Shown here in pieces: positions 1 to 7,419 of a DNA stretch of 23,458 bases. The notes under the pieces are model-generated. The model was not told the origin of the DNA. It searched no databases and saw only the letters and a list, made by a program, of their open reading frames with translations. A program made the position numbers and the translations under genes. The first letter of the stretch is position 1. The number at the start of each line of letters is the position of its first letter. The stretch spans positions 1-23,458 of the forward strand of contig JBEKUO010000021.1 of assembly GCA_049514955.1 (NCBI GenBank), in the 5' to 3' direction. Origin of the DNA: Bog-159 sp049514955. GTDB lineage: Bacteria > Acidobacteriota > Terriglobia > Bryobacterales > Bryobacteraceae.

Positions 1-2
1 GA

Positions 3-101
3 GTCCATATCTTCCGTATCTTCGGCGAAGTGGCGGCGGACCAGGCTCCAGGATTTCGGGGCTGCTTCCATGAAGCGCGGCTTGCGGGGCGGGCAAAATG
101 A
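3..101 (+). CDS. Possible 3' end of an upstream gene (partial)
   Basis: The third reading frame is open from the window edge and ends in a TGA that overlaps the ATG of the next gene (ATGA at 98-101), a common junction inside operons. Only 32 residues are visible (VHIFRIFGEVAADQAP at the start), with no recognisable family. The first frame is also open, to base 114, so the assignment rests mainly on the 4-base overlap. If right, the SPFH gene is at least the second gene of its operon. Confidence 0.35.
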   Translation, partial: VHIFRIFGEVAADQAPGFRGCFHEARLAGRAK

Positions 102-964
102 AATCTTTTCGTGAATGGTCCGCCTACCAAGCCGGGCGCTCGAGAGCCTTCGCCCGGCGCGAGGCGCCATATCTGATCCTGATCTCGTTTCTCCTGCTCT
201 TCTTTTTGATCTTCTTCTTCGGCCGGATCGTGATCGCGATCCAGCCCGGCGAACTCGGCGTGCTGTGGCGGTACCTGGGCGGCGGCACGCAGATCGACAC
301 CGTGTACCGCGAGGGCGTGCACGTGATCCTGCCGTTCAACAAGATGTACATTTACAACGTCCGCAAACAGCAGTTCGCCGACACGATTAACGTGCTGACC
401 GTGGACGGTCTCACAGTTGGGGTGCGCTATTCGGTGCGCTATTACCTCGACAAAGACACTCTTCCGTTGCTGCACCAACGCGTGGGACCGGATTTCGTAA
501 ACGTGGTGGTGCGCCCCGAGATACGATCCGTGATGCGGATGGTGTTCGGACAGTACAAGCCCGAGGAGATCTACGCCACACAGAAGGCCATCCAGGAACG
601 CATCAGTATGCTCTCGAAGACGCACCTGGAAGCTCGGTTCATCGCCCTGGACGATGTGCCGATTGAGACCATCACACTGCCCTCCCGGATCTCCGATGCC
701 ATCGAAGCCAAACTGGCCCAGCAGCAGCTTGAAGAAGAGTACGTCTTCCGGCTATCGATAGCCACCAAGGAGGCCGACCGCCTGCGCATTGAATCCGAGG
801 GACTGAGGGTTTATAACGATACGCTCAACCGCAGCCTCACCCCCTCCGTGCTCGCCTGGCGCGGGATTCAGGCAACCCAGGAACTGGCCAAGTCGCCGAA
901 TGCCAAGGTCGTGGTGGTCGGTTCGGGCAAGAACGGCCTGCCGCTCATATTGGGACAGGAGTAA
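98..964 (+). CDS. Membrane-anchored SPFH/Band 7 (prohibitin-like) protein
   Basis: This 288-residue protein has a short basic N-terminus, then one strongly hydrophobic segment at about residues 25-47 (LILISFLLLFFLIFFF). An SPFH domain follows, with the typical opening IAIQPGELGVLWRYLGGGT and a YREGVHVILPFNKMYIYNVR stretch. The tail, about residues 190-250, is rich in A, E, Q and R (AKLAQQQLEEEYVFRLSIATKEADRLRIE) and probably forms the coiled coil through which such proteins oligomerise. Family members form rings on membranes and act as scaffolds or regulators of membrane proteases; no specific role can be read here. The stop lies 3 bp before the next ATG, so the two genes are very probably co-translated. 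The start at 98 overlaps a possible upstream stop; the ribosome binding site is weak. The family call is confident, the function is not. Confidence 0.85.
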   Translation: MKSFREWSAYQAGRSRAFARREAPYLILISFLLLFFLIFFFGRIVIAIQPGELGVLWRYLGGGTQIDTVYREGVHVILPFNKMYIYNVRKQQFADTINVLTVDGLTVGVRYSVRYYLDKDTLPLLHQRVGPDFVNVVVRPEIRSVMRMVFGQYKPEEIYATQKAIQERISMLSKTHLEARFIALDDVPIETITLPSRISDAIEAKLAQQQLEEEYVFRLSIATKEADRLRIESEGLRVYNDTLNRSLTPSVLAWRGIQATQELAKSPNAKVVVVGSGKNGLPLILGQE

Positions 965-967
965 GGC

Positions 968-2149
968 ATGCGCAAACCGCTTCTGCTGGTTTTGTCGGCT
1001 GCACTGCTCGTGTACATCCTGGTGCCCCAATGGTGGTCTTTCGACAAGATGGGCGAATGGAGATTCCGGGTTCTCAGCAGCCCGCCAAAGGAGATTCTGG
1101 TGGGGGTTTGCTGGCCCTTTGCGGTGAACCGGGACGGGATGGCCGCCGGTCTCCAAATGGCGCGCGATGAAATCAATGCCGGCGGCCTGGCCGGCGGCAT
1201 CCCGGTTCGCCTGGTCGTGCGCGATAACGATTTTAACTGGGAAAAGTCGAAGCGCATCGCCATCGAATTCTCCGACACGCCCGGCATGAGCGCGGTGCTC
1301 GGCTACTACGACAGCAGCATAGCCAGCAAGGCTTCGATGATGTACGAGTCCAGCCGGTTGCTGCATCTGATCGTCGGCGCCAATAATACCGCCATGACGA
1401 ACCGCGGACTCACATACATCGTGCGCACCATCCTTCCCAGCGATAAGATCGCGCGCGCGCTGGCGAGGTTGTCGGTAGAGCGCGGCCATCGCAAAATCGC
1501 TGTGATCTGGGAAGAAGGCGGCTACGGGGAAGATCTGGCCTATCAGTATCGCGTTTCGCTGGACGCCCTGGACGCGCAATTGGTCTACCAATGGTCTTAC
1601 GCCCGCGAACGCGCCGACTTCCGAATGCCGGTCAACGAACTGAAGGGGATCGACGCCGACCTGATCTTCTTTGCGGGACTGGAACCCTTGGCGGGAGACT
1701 TCCTGCGGATGGCGCGCCAGGTTGGCATCAAAACGGAAATCCTCGGAGGCTTCAGCGATACGCCCGAGATGCGCGCCAGGGCCGGCCCGGCGTTGGAGGG
1801 CGCGGTGTACTTCGATTATTACAACGTGAACTCGCCGAGCCCTGAAAACCAGGCATTCGTCCGCAAGTTTCGGGCACGGTATGGGCGGAACCCCGATACT
1901 TGGGCCGCGCAAGGCTACGACGCGTTGCGTATCCTGGCAAAAGCGGTCCAAGCCACGGGTTCCGCCAATCCCCTCGACCTGTCCTATGCCATCCGGTTCA
2001 TGGACCCCTGGGAGGGCGCCAACGGCCGTTACAAATTCGACGAAAAGGGCGAGCTGGAAGACAAGCCGCTTTTCCTCGATGTTTATCGAAACGGCACGCC
2101 GGTCATATTTCAGGAGAGCCATCCGGTTCCGAGACCGCTGATCCAGTGA
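968..2149 (+). CDS. Type 1 periplasmic binding protein (Leu/Ile/Val-binding-like), membrane-anchored
   Basis: This 393-residue protein resembles the receptor part of branched-chain amino acid ABC importers. It has an N-terminal hydrophobic segment (about residues 4-21, LLLVLSAALLVYILVP) without a lipobox or clear cleavage site, so it is probably tethered to the membrane. The type 1 fold begins around residue 40 with ILVGVCWPF, followed by GMAAGLQMARDEINAGG, the usual first-helix signature. Later landmarks are the second-lobe strand RKIAVIWEEGGYGEDLA and the C-terminal AQGYDALRILAKAVQATG. No permease or ATPase gene accompanies it, which is unusual for an importer. Its tight coupling to the SPFH gene (3 bp, with AGGAG just upstream of the ATG) suggests a sensor or partner role at the membrane instead; that is inference. 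Confidence 0.8.
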   Translation: MRKPLLLVLSAALLVYILVPQWWSFDKMGEWRFRVLSSPPKEILVGVCWPFAVNRDGMAAGLQMARDEINAGGLAGGIPVRLVVRDNDFNWEKSKRIAIEFSDTPGMSAVLGYYDSSIASKASMMYESSRLLHLIVGANNTAMTNRGLTYIVRTILPSDKIARALARLSVERGHRKIAVIWEEGGYGEDLAYQYRVSLDALDAQLVYQWSYARERADFRMPVNELKGIDADLIFFAGLEPLAGDFLRMARQVGIKTEILGGFSDTPEMRARAGPALEGAVYFDYYNVNSPSPENQAFVRKFRARYGRNPDTWAAQGYDALRILAKAVQATGSANPLDLSYAIRFMDPWEGANGRYKFDEKGELEDKPLFLDVYRNGTPVIFQESHPVPRPLIQ

Positions 2150-2735
2150 ACATCCGGAGTTCCGGCCGCAATTCGTTCCCTTCCGCAGTAATCCATTTAC
2201 CTGGATGCACCCGCGCAGAGCCACCGCCAAATACCAGATGGCCGGCGCCATAGTCGCTTGCGGCCCACTCGGCACCGGACGGTTCGAGCAGGTTGGTTGG
2301 ACGGCGCGTGCGCCCTATCCGGATGCCGAAAGAGCCACGCGGGAATTCCCGCCGGCGTGTCCGCCGGACTTGGCGCCGCCGCTATCTCCCGCACGATGAC
2401 GGTCTGCGGAACTGAATCTGCAGACACCTCGGCGTTCCACCTACCACGGATTCCAGGGAGTTCACCATTTCTGGTGAATCATAACTAAAGACAATATGGC
2501 TAATACCCGCGCGCCGCATAAACAATCAAAAGAACGGAGAACCTCCTCTTTTGGGGTCGGTGACGGCCGGATCCTTCGCATCGTGTGCGCGACTCGGCAC
2601 GGGAAAGTTGAACGGTCGGGCTGCCCACGGTAAGCTTAAGTGATCGTAAGAAACGGCACCGCAGTGAACCTAACGGCCATCAAGCGCATCCTGAACTTTG
2701 CCAGGACGCGCCGCATACCTCAACCGATTCGAGCC
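2150..2735. other. Intergenic region, no supported gene
   Basis: This gap of nearly 600 bases separates the binding-protein gene from the repeat-protein gene. Short open frames exist on both strands (for example 2258-2488 plus and 2197-2427 minus), but their translations are arginine- and proline-rich and look like non-coding GC-rich sequence. A small GGAG-AAC-CTCC hairpin followed by TCTTTT lies near 2535-2555, too short to call a terminator. No riboswitch or RNA was recognised. The region probably holds the promoter and leader of the gene at 2736. Confidence 0.4.
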
Positions 2736-4577
2736 ATGTGGCGAAGGGCTTTGATCGTCATTCTGTCCTGTGCCGCGACGACCGTGGCCTCACCTGCCCA
2801 GACCTTTACCACCATTTTTAATTTCAACGGGACGATCGGGGCTGGCGGCACGTCTCTCATCCAGGGAAGCGACGGGAACTTCTACGGGACAACCGGAACA
2901 GGCGGGACGAGCAAGTCCTGCACATCTGGCTGCGGCACGATTTTCAAACTTACTCCGTCGGGCACGCTGACGACACTGCACGCCTTTGAGGGGACGGACG
3001 GCAGCAATCCAATCGGGTTGGTTGAAGCCAACGACGGAAACTTCTACGGGGCGACCAGCGCAGGTGGGACCAATAGCCATGGCACGATCTTCAAAATCAC
3101 TCCCTCGGGCGCTCTGACAACCCTGCACAGGTTTGTCGGGACGGACGGCAGTAACCCCAGCAGCACATTCGTCGGGCTGGTTCAAGCCACTGACGGGGAC
3201 CTCTATGGGGTAACCAGCGCAGGCGGGGCGAACAACTCCTGCACATCCGGCTGTGGCACGATCTTCAAAATCACCCTGGCGGGCGCGCTGACGACGCTGT
3301 TCAGCTTCGACGAGACAAACGGCAGCAGCCCAATCGGGCTGTTTCAAGGCGCCGACGGGAATTTCTACGGGATTACTAGCGCAGGCGGCACCAATGGCGA
3401 TGGCACAGTCTTCGAGTTTACTTCGTCGGGCGCGCTCACGACGCTGCATAGGTTTGTCGGGACGGATGGCAGCAGCCCAACCGGGCTGGTTCAAGGCGCC
3501 GATGGGAACCTCTACGGGATCGGCGGGGGAGGAGCGAATGGCGATGGCACAGTGTTCAAAATCACTCCCACAAATGAGCTGACAACGCTGTACGAATTCA
3601 ACGGGGGAAACGGGTCCGGCCCCTCCTGGTTGATTCAGGGCAGCGACGGTAATCTCTACGGGACAAGCGGCGCGGGCGGGCCCAACGCTGACGGCTCGAT
3701 CTTCAAGATCAGCCCGGCTGGCGCGCTGACCACGCTGCTCTACTTTGCAGGCGAGGACGGCAAGAAGCCAACCGGGCTGGTTCAAGCCACAGACGGTAGC
3801 TTCTACGGGACCACGTCCGGTGGCGGGGCCAATAGCGACGGCACGATATTTAAGCTATCTGTGGGGCTTGGCCCGGTCCCGTCGCTGAACCACGGCGGTT
3901 TAGTGAACGCAGCAAGCTATGCGCCCCTTGTGGCTCCCGGCAGCATTGCTTCGGTTTTCGGCCAATTTAACCTGTCCTCGCCGGCCAGCGCCACGCAATC
4001 GCCGCTTCCCAAAAGTATCTCGGGGCTTTCCCTTCAATTTGCCGGAACCATTGCGCCTCTGTTCTTCGTTTCCGGTGGACAGGTCAATGTCCAGGTCCCC
4101 TGGGAATTGACGGGACAATCGCAGACGACTCTAACTGCCACTCTGAACGGCCAGACCAGCACCGCGCAGACGGTGGGTATCTCGGCTTTCGCGCCGGCAA
4201 TCTTCACCACGAATGCGGAAGGCTCGGGCCAGGGAGCGATCCTTGACACATCTTATCGGCTGGTGGATTCCTCCAACCCGGCGACCGCCGGCAGTAGCTT
4301 CGTCCTGATCTACTGTACCGGTCTTGGGGCGGTCACCAACCAGCCGGCAACCGGTTCACCCGGGCTTAGCGACCCGCTTTCATGGTCGGCCACGCCAACG
4401 GTAATGATCGGCGGAGTGGCGGCGAATGTGCAGTTCTCCGGTCTCGCGCCCGGCTTTGTGGGCCTCTACCAAGTGAACGCGCAGGTGCCCGCGGGGTCCG
4501 CCACAGGATCTGCGGTACCCGTCGTGATTTCTATGGGCGGAGTGGATTCGAATACCGTTACCATGGCCGTGCAGTAA
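2736..4577 (+). CDS. Secreted repeat protein with Solibacter-type C-terminal domain
   Basis: With the start at 2736 the protein has 613 residues and opens with a clear signal peptide (MWRRALIVILSCAATTVASPAQ); the frame is open further upstream to a GTG at 2640, which would place 32 residues before the signal. Seven copies of a roughly 50-residue repeat follow, each with a DGNFYGTTSAGGTN-like core and a GTIFKITPSGALTTLHRF-like strand (the TIGR03803 repeat of Gloeobacter, Verrucomicrobia and acidobacteria). Copies 1 and 3 carry an extra SCTSGCG insert with two cysteines. From about residue 405 comes the domain first catalogued in Solibacter usitatus (TIGR03437), starting VNAASYAPLVAPGSIASVFG and ending near the C-terminus. 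Probably extracellular and beta-rich; the function is unknown. It faces etfA tail to tail with 220 bases between. Confidence 0.85.
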   Translation: MWRRALIVILSCAATTVASPAQTFTTIFNFNGTIGAGGTSLIQGSDGNFYGTTGTGGTSKSCTSGCGTIFKLTPSGTLTTLHAFEGTDGSNPIGLVEANDGNFYGATSAGGTNSHGTIFKITPSGALTTLHRFVGTDGSNPSSTFVGLVQATDGDLYGVTSAGGANNSCTSGCGTIFKITLAGALTTLFSFDETNGSSPIGLFQGADGNFYGITSAGGTNGDGTVFEFTSSGALTTLHRFVGTDGSSPTGLVQGADGNLYGIGGGGANGDGTVFKITPTNELTTLYEFNGGNGSGPSWLIQGSDGNLYGTSGAGGPNADGSIFKISPAGALTTLLYFAGEDGKKPTGLVQATDGSFYGTTSGGGANSDGTIFKLSVGLGPVPSLNHGGLVNAASYAPLVAPGSIASVFGQFNLSSPASATQSPLPKSISGLSLQFAGTIAPLFFVSGGQVNVQVPWELTGQSQTTLTATLNGQTSTAQTVGISAFAPAIFTTNAEGSGQGAILDTSYRLVDSSNPATAGSSFVLIYCTGLGAVTNQPATGSPGLSDPLSWSATPTVMIGGVAANVQFSGLAPGFVGLYQVNAQVPAGSATGSAVPVVISMGGVDSNTVTMAVQ

Positions 4578-4797
4578 GACACGGCCCGGATTCGCGGTAT
4601 CCTGCGGCCATCTCGATGTCCGCGGCCCTCCGCACGCTTCGCGGCCCGCCGTTCTGGGCCGGTTTTCGGTGAGCCGTTTCCACTCGCTTGAGCAGCTTCC
4701 CCCGTCATCCGGCCGGAACCATCGGCAAGCTTCGCGTTATTGATCCCGAGCGGCGCCTCAAGTTCAGCCCATGCCAGGGCCTTACTCTTCGCGCGCG

Positions 4798-5889
4798 TCA
4801 CGCCGGCCCGGTCTGCCGCTCGCCGGAAAGAACATGGTTCAACTGCTCCATCACGGCGAAGGCGTCGGCGACGTAAAGAACGTCCGCTTTGCCGCGCGCC
4901 CAGCCGCAATTCGGGTCCAGGTTGATGGCCCGCCGCTCGTTGATGAACCGCCAGCCCACCACGTGCGGCTCTTCGCCATGACAGCAGGTGGCGAGGCCCT
5001 TCGGATGCCGCGGCGTCGATCCCGTTTGGCCGACCTGGTTCAGATGCGTCATGAAGTGGAGCACCGCCTGGCCTTCGCCGCTCAGGTCCACCAGCGATTT
5101 GCTGCCGCCCAGCGAGGCTTGCGCGAGTTGCAGGAATCCCAGGATCAGCCGCTCGGCATCCGCCGGATGCGTCTGGCCGTCGGCCTGCTTTTTGGTCCAT
5201 CCGGCGCCGGCCACCAGCAGGAGATCGGCCTCCGGACGGATGGTCTGCCGATCCGTGCGTGGCGCGCGCCAACCGGAGAACGCCGTACGGCGCAGGCGAT
5301 CGTCTACCGCGACGGGCACGCGCTCCAACGCGGCGTGCGCGGGAGCGCCCTGCCAAGGCTCGCCCGATCCCGGCTCCAGCAGGATGAACCATGGCTGTTG
5401 CGCGGGCTGTGGGGCGGGCTGTTGCGCGGGCCGTTGCGCGCGAGTGGAGACGCCCTCGATCCTCTGGCGGTAATACCAGCGGGTCACGGCGGGAGCGCCG
5501 TCTTCCACCGTGACAGCGGTCGCGTGCGTATCAGCGCGGCCATGCAGGCGTTGCGCGACACCGGCCAGGCAGCGCGCCCAGCGCGAAGTCCCCGGCGCCA
5601 AAATCAGCGTGGCCCCCGACGCTTGCGTCAACGCTTCGGCGGCTGCCGCATCCGTGGCGTAACGCGCAGTGGCGAAATCGTCGCCGGCTACCGCCAGGTA
5701 CCGCGCCGCACCGCAGCCCCCTATGGAATCGGCCGCGGCCTGGGCGTCGTCAGCCCCCACTAGTCCTACGGTAAGGCTCGCGCCGTGCAGGTCCCTGCTC
5801 AGCGTTATGGCGGCTGCCAGAGCCTCGTGAGCCGCTTTCGAAAGCGATCCGTCCGCTTCGATATGGGTGAGAAAGAGAATCGTTTCCAT
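4798..5889 (-). CDS. etfA: Electron transfer flavoprotein alpha subunit, divergent
   Basis: ETF alpha holds the FAD that carries electrons from acyl-CoA dehydrogenases to ETF:quinone oxidoreductase. This 363-residue protein starts 12 bp after the etfB stop, as in classical etfBA pairs. The N-terminal nucleotide-binding-like half (METILFLTHIEADGSLSKAA) and the C-terminal FAD half are both present. The C-terminal half keeps VGQTG and AINLDPN and ends in a family-like VADAFAVMEQL. It departs from the family in two places: the usual GGRGLK is GAGWTK, and the usual segment with GISGAIQH is replaced by GLATCCHGEEPHVVGWRF. A proline/glutamine linker (PAQQPAPQPAQQP) lies mid-protein. These changes fall in loops that normally contact FAD, so cofactor binding may differ. 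Family assignment is secure from sequence and context; normal ETF activity is not proven. Confidence 0.85.
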   Translation of the reverse strand: METILFLTHIEADGSLSKAAHEALAAAITLSRDLHGASLTVGLVGADDAQAAADSIGGCGAARYLAVAGDDFATARYATDAAAAEALTQASGATLILAPGTSRWARCLAGVAQRLHGRADTHATAVTVEDGAPAVTRWYYRQRIEGVSTRAQRPAQQPAPQPAQQPWFILLEPGSGEPWQGAPAHAALERVPVAVDDRLRRTAFSGWRAPRTDRQTIRPEADLLLVAGAGWTKKQADGQTHPADAERLILGFLQLAQASLGGSKSLVDLSGEGQAVLHFMTHLNQVGQTGSTPRHPKGLATCCHGEEPHVVGWRFINERRAINLDPNCGWARGKADVLYVADAFAVMEQLNHVLSGERQTGPA

Positions 5890-5901
5890 GGTCGGCCCCG
5901 G

Positions 5902-6714
5902 TCAGTCCTTTGCGATCCACGCCGCGATTTCGCGCGCGATTTCAGCGGGTTCGAGGTCCTTGACTACGCGCGTTTCGCGTTGCTGCCTGGGAGCGGACGC
6001 GCGCAGGAAGCGCGCCCCATCCGCCGCGGGCCGGAACGGTTTGGCTCTTTGCAGCGCTGGCATCACGCCGCGCAAGTTGGCCATGCCGATCTGCGGATTG
6101 TTGCGCGGCTCGGGCAGATTGCCGGTAGCCCATCCGAGCGCCGCCGGCGGACCCGCGCACACCGACAACTGGTGCTTCCCGCCTTCCACGCGTTCCAGGA
6201 TCTCCAGCGCACCGTCCGGCCGCACGCGCAACTCGTCCACGCCCTGGAATTGGTCCACGATGCCCAGTTGCTCGCCCAGCATCTGCAAGGTGGCGCCGGC
6301 GCCGCGCGAGGCGGATTCCCATCCACCGAACAGCAGCAGGCGGGCCATATCCAGACCGGCGATCGCCCGTATGGCCTCCGCCAACGCGGCTGCCACATCG
6401 TACGCCTCGGTGAATCCGCCGGCCGCGCCATCCACCGCCACAAACTCGAACGCGGCCTTCTGCGCCACGGTCATCATGACTTGCTGCAGCTTGGCTTTCG
6501 GCCCCAGACTCACCAGCCAGACCTTGCTGCCGGGCGACTCAGCCGCGAGATGCGCCGCCTCGTACAGCGCATGCGCCGCCCACGGGTCGAGAATGGCGGG
6601 CAGCATGTTCTCGTTCTTCAGCGCGGGACCGGCCGGGCCGCTCACCGGCTCCAGGGTCTGCAAAGGATCGGGCACAATGCCCGCGCACACTACGATCTGA
6701 TATCCGGAATTCAT
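5902..6714 (-). CDS. etfB: Electron transfer flavoprotein beta subunit
   Basis: This 270-residue protein has the usual ETF beta length and plan. It opens with an I-V-V-C-A-G-I-V-P-D-P strand, followed by LKNENMLPAILDPWAAHALYEA, matching the region where family members read N-x-x-D-xx-AxE-A. Then come a VWLVSLGPKAK strand and a LLLFGGWES-x-SRGAGAT segment. ETF beta binds AMP and docks with the dehydrogenase. It precedes etfA by 12 bp and follows the broken toxin gene by 57 bp. A TATACT box (minus strand, 6725-6730) lies only 10 bases before the ATG, so a transcript from it would have almost no leader. This copy may therefore be expressed both from the long operon and from a local promoter. Confidence 0.85.
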   Translation of the reverse strand: MNSGYQIVVCAGIVPDPLQTLEPVSGPAGPALKNENMLPAILDPWAAHALYEAAHLAAESPGSKVWLVSLGPKAKLQQVMMTVAQKAAFEFVAVDGAAGGFTEAYDVAAALAEAIRAIAGLDMARLLLFGGWESASRGAGATLQMLGEQLGIVDQFQGVDELRVRPDGALEILERVEGGKHQLSVCAGPPAALGWATGNLPEPRNNPQIGMANLRGVMPALQRAKPFRPAADGARFLRASAPRQQRETRVVKDLEPAEIAREIAAWIAKD

Positions 6715-6724
6715 GATTACTCAC

Positions 6725-6730
6725 AGTATA
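6725..6730 (-). promoter_or_regulatory. Possible -10 box before etfB
   Basis: On the minus strand TATACT matches five of six bases of the sigma-70 -10 consensus and lies 10 bases before the etfB ATG. No good -35 hexamer is found at the right distance (AAGCGC at 17 bp). If used, the transcript would be nearly leaderless. Confidence 0.25.
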
Positions 6731-6771
6731 ATCAGATCCGAATGGCAGCGCTTGCCCGCACGCGACCCACC

Positions 6772-7050
6772 TCACGGCGCCGGAATCTCCACGATTCGGT
6801 CCCTCCACTCATCGGCATCGGAAGCGGCCCAAACAAGCACGAGTGCATCGATTACCTCCGCTATGGGTGCATGCTGCTTGACGAGAAACACGCCCGGGCT
6901 AGAACCGCCCAGCGTGGGCCAGCACCGCGGGATCAGACACACCCTCCAGGTTGGCCCTATTCGCCAAAGAAAATCCATCGTGGGCTCCCGGCGCAGGCAG
7001 CCTCTTACAATGGCATCCCGGAGGCTGGCATCCGCCAAGAATCGCACCAT
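6772..7050 (-). pseudogene. Degenerate DUF5615 PIN-like toxin
   Basis: The first 25 residues (MVRFLADASLRDAIVRGCLR) and the last 45 (SSPGVFLVKQHAPIAEVID onward to DEWRDRIVEIPAP) match the PIN-like DUF5615 family usually partnered with DUF433. The middle does not. From about base 6971 the family sequence continues in another frame, reading SLANRANLEGVSDPAVLAHAGRF before a stop. The next family segment, normally carrying the (V/T)xHD motif, is absent, and the main frame resumes at SSPGVF. A frameshift and a deletion of about 25 codons together leave an open but nonsensical frame of 92 codons. The start is 3 bp after the antitoxin stop. The product should lack nuclease function. That it is a decayed toxin is inferred from memory of the family. 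Confidence 0.7.
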
Positions 7051-7053
7051 CCG

Positions 7054-7380
7054 TCAGCTTTGCCGCGTCGGCAATTGACGGCGCATGCGCTCGAATTTTT
7101 CTTTTAAATCTGGGGGCGTCGGATGCGCTGCGCTGTAAGCATCTTCCTCGCTTGCGCGTTCTGCCATGGCTTTCTCTACTTCGTCCTTGTGGCCCAAGTA
7201 GAATGCGATCGCCCCGTAGACTTGCTCCAGGCTCAGTGTAGGGAAATCCGACCGAATGGCCTCCGGAGACTCGCCCTGCTGAAACTCCCGCACGATGAAG
7301 TCAAGCGGAACGCGGCTCGCCGCCAGATAGAATCCACCGTTTCGGCGCTCAACGAATTCCCGATCCATAGCCATGCCCAC
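7054..7380 (-). CDS. DUF433-type antitoxin
   Basis: This 108-residue protein matches the DUF433 family of small helix-turn-helix-like proteins, generally antitoxins for PIN-like DUF5615 proteins. Key stretches are LDFIVREFQQGESPEAI, FPTLSLEQVYGAIAFYLGH and an acidic/basic C-terminal tail (DLKEKFERMRRQ). It begins 39 bp downstream of the ETF:quinone oxidoreductase stop and ends 3 bp before the toxin start, so the pair appears inserted between oxidoreductase and etfB without breaking the strand order. The gene is intact although its toxin is not. Alternative starts exist at the third methionine codon (MDREF); the choice changes only four residues. Confidence 0.8.
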   Translation of the reverse strand: MGMAMDREFVERRNGGFYLAASRVPLDFIVREFQQGESPEAIRSDFPTLSLEQVYGAIAFYLGHKDEVEKAMAERASEEDAYSAAHPTPPDLKEKFERMRRQLPTRQS

Positions 7381-7419
7381 TTTCAGTTTATCAGGACAGG
7401 CTAGGAGGCATCTTCTAAT

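Noticed and set aside
752..2275. 507-codon minus-strand frame opposite the binding-protein gene
   Set aside because: It mirrors a clear family match on the plus strand; its composition is that of a high-GC antisense frame.
2535..2555. GGAG-AAC-CTCC hairpin followed by TCTTTT as a terminator
   Set aside because: A 4-bp stem is too weak and the T-run is interrupted; it also lies far from the end of the preceding gene.
2500..2640. Possible riboswitch before the repeat-protein gene
   Set aside because: Compared with the GEMM (cyclic di-GMP) conserved core from memory; the required conserved segments are not present in order.
4771..7107. Long plus-strand frames opposite etfA and etfB
   Set aside because: Antisense shadows of confidently identified ETF genes, without family motifs.
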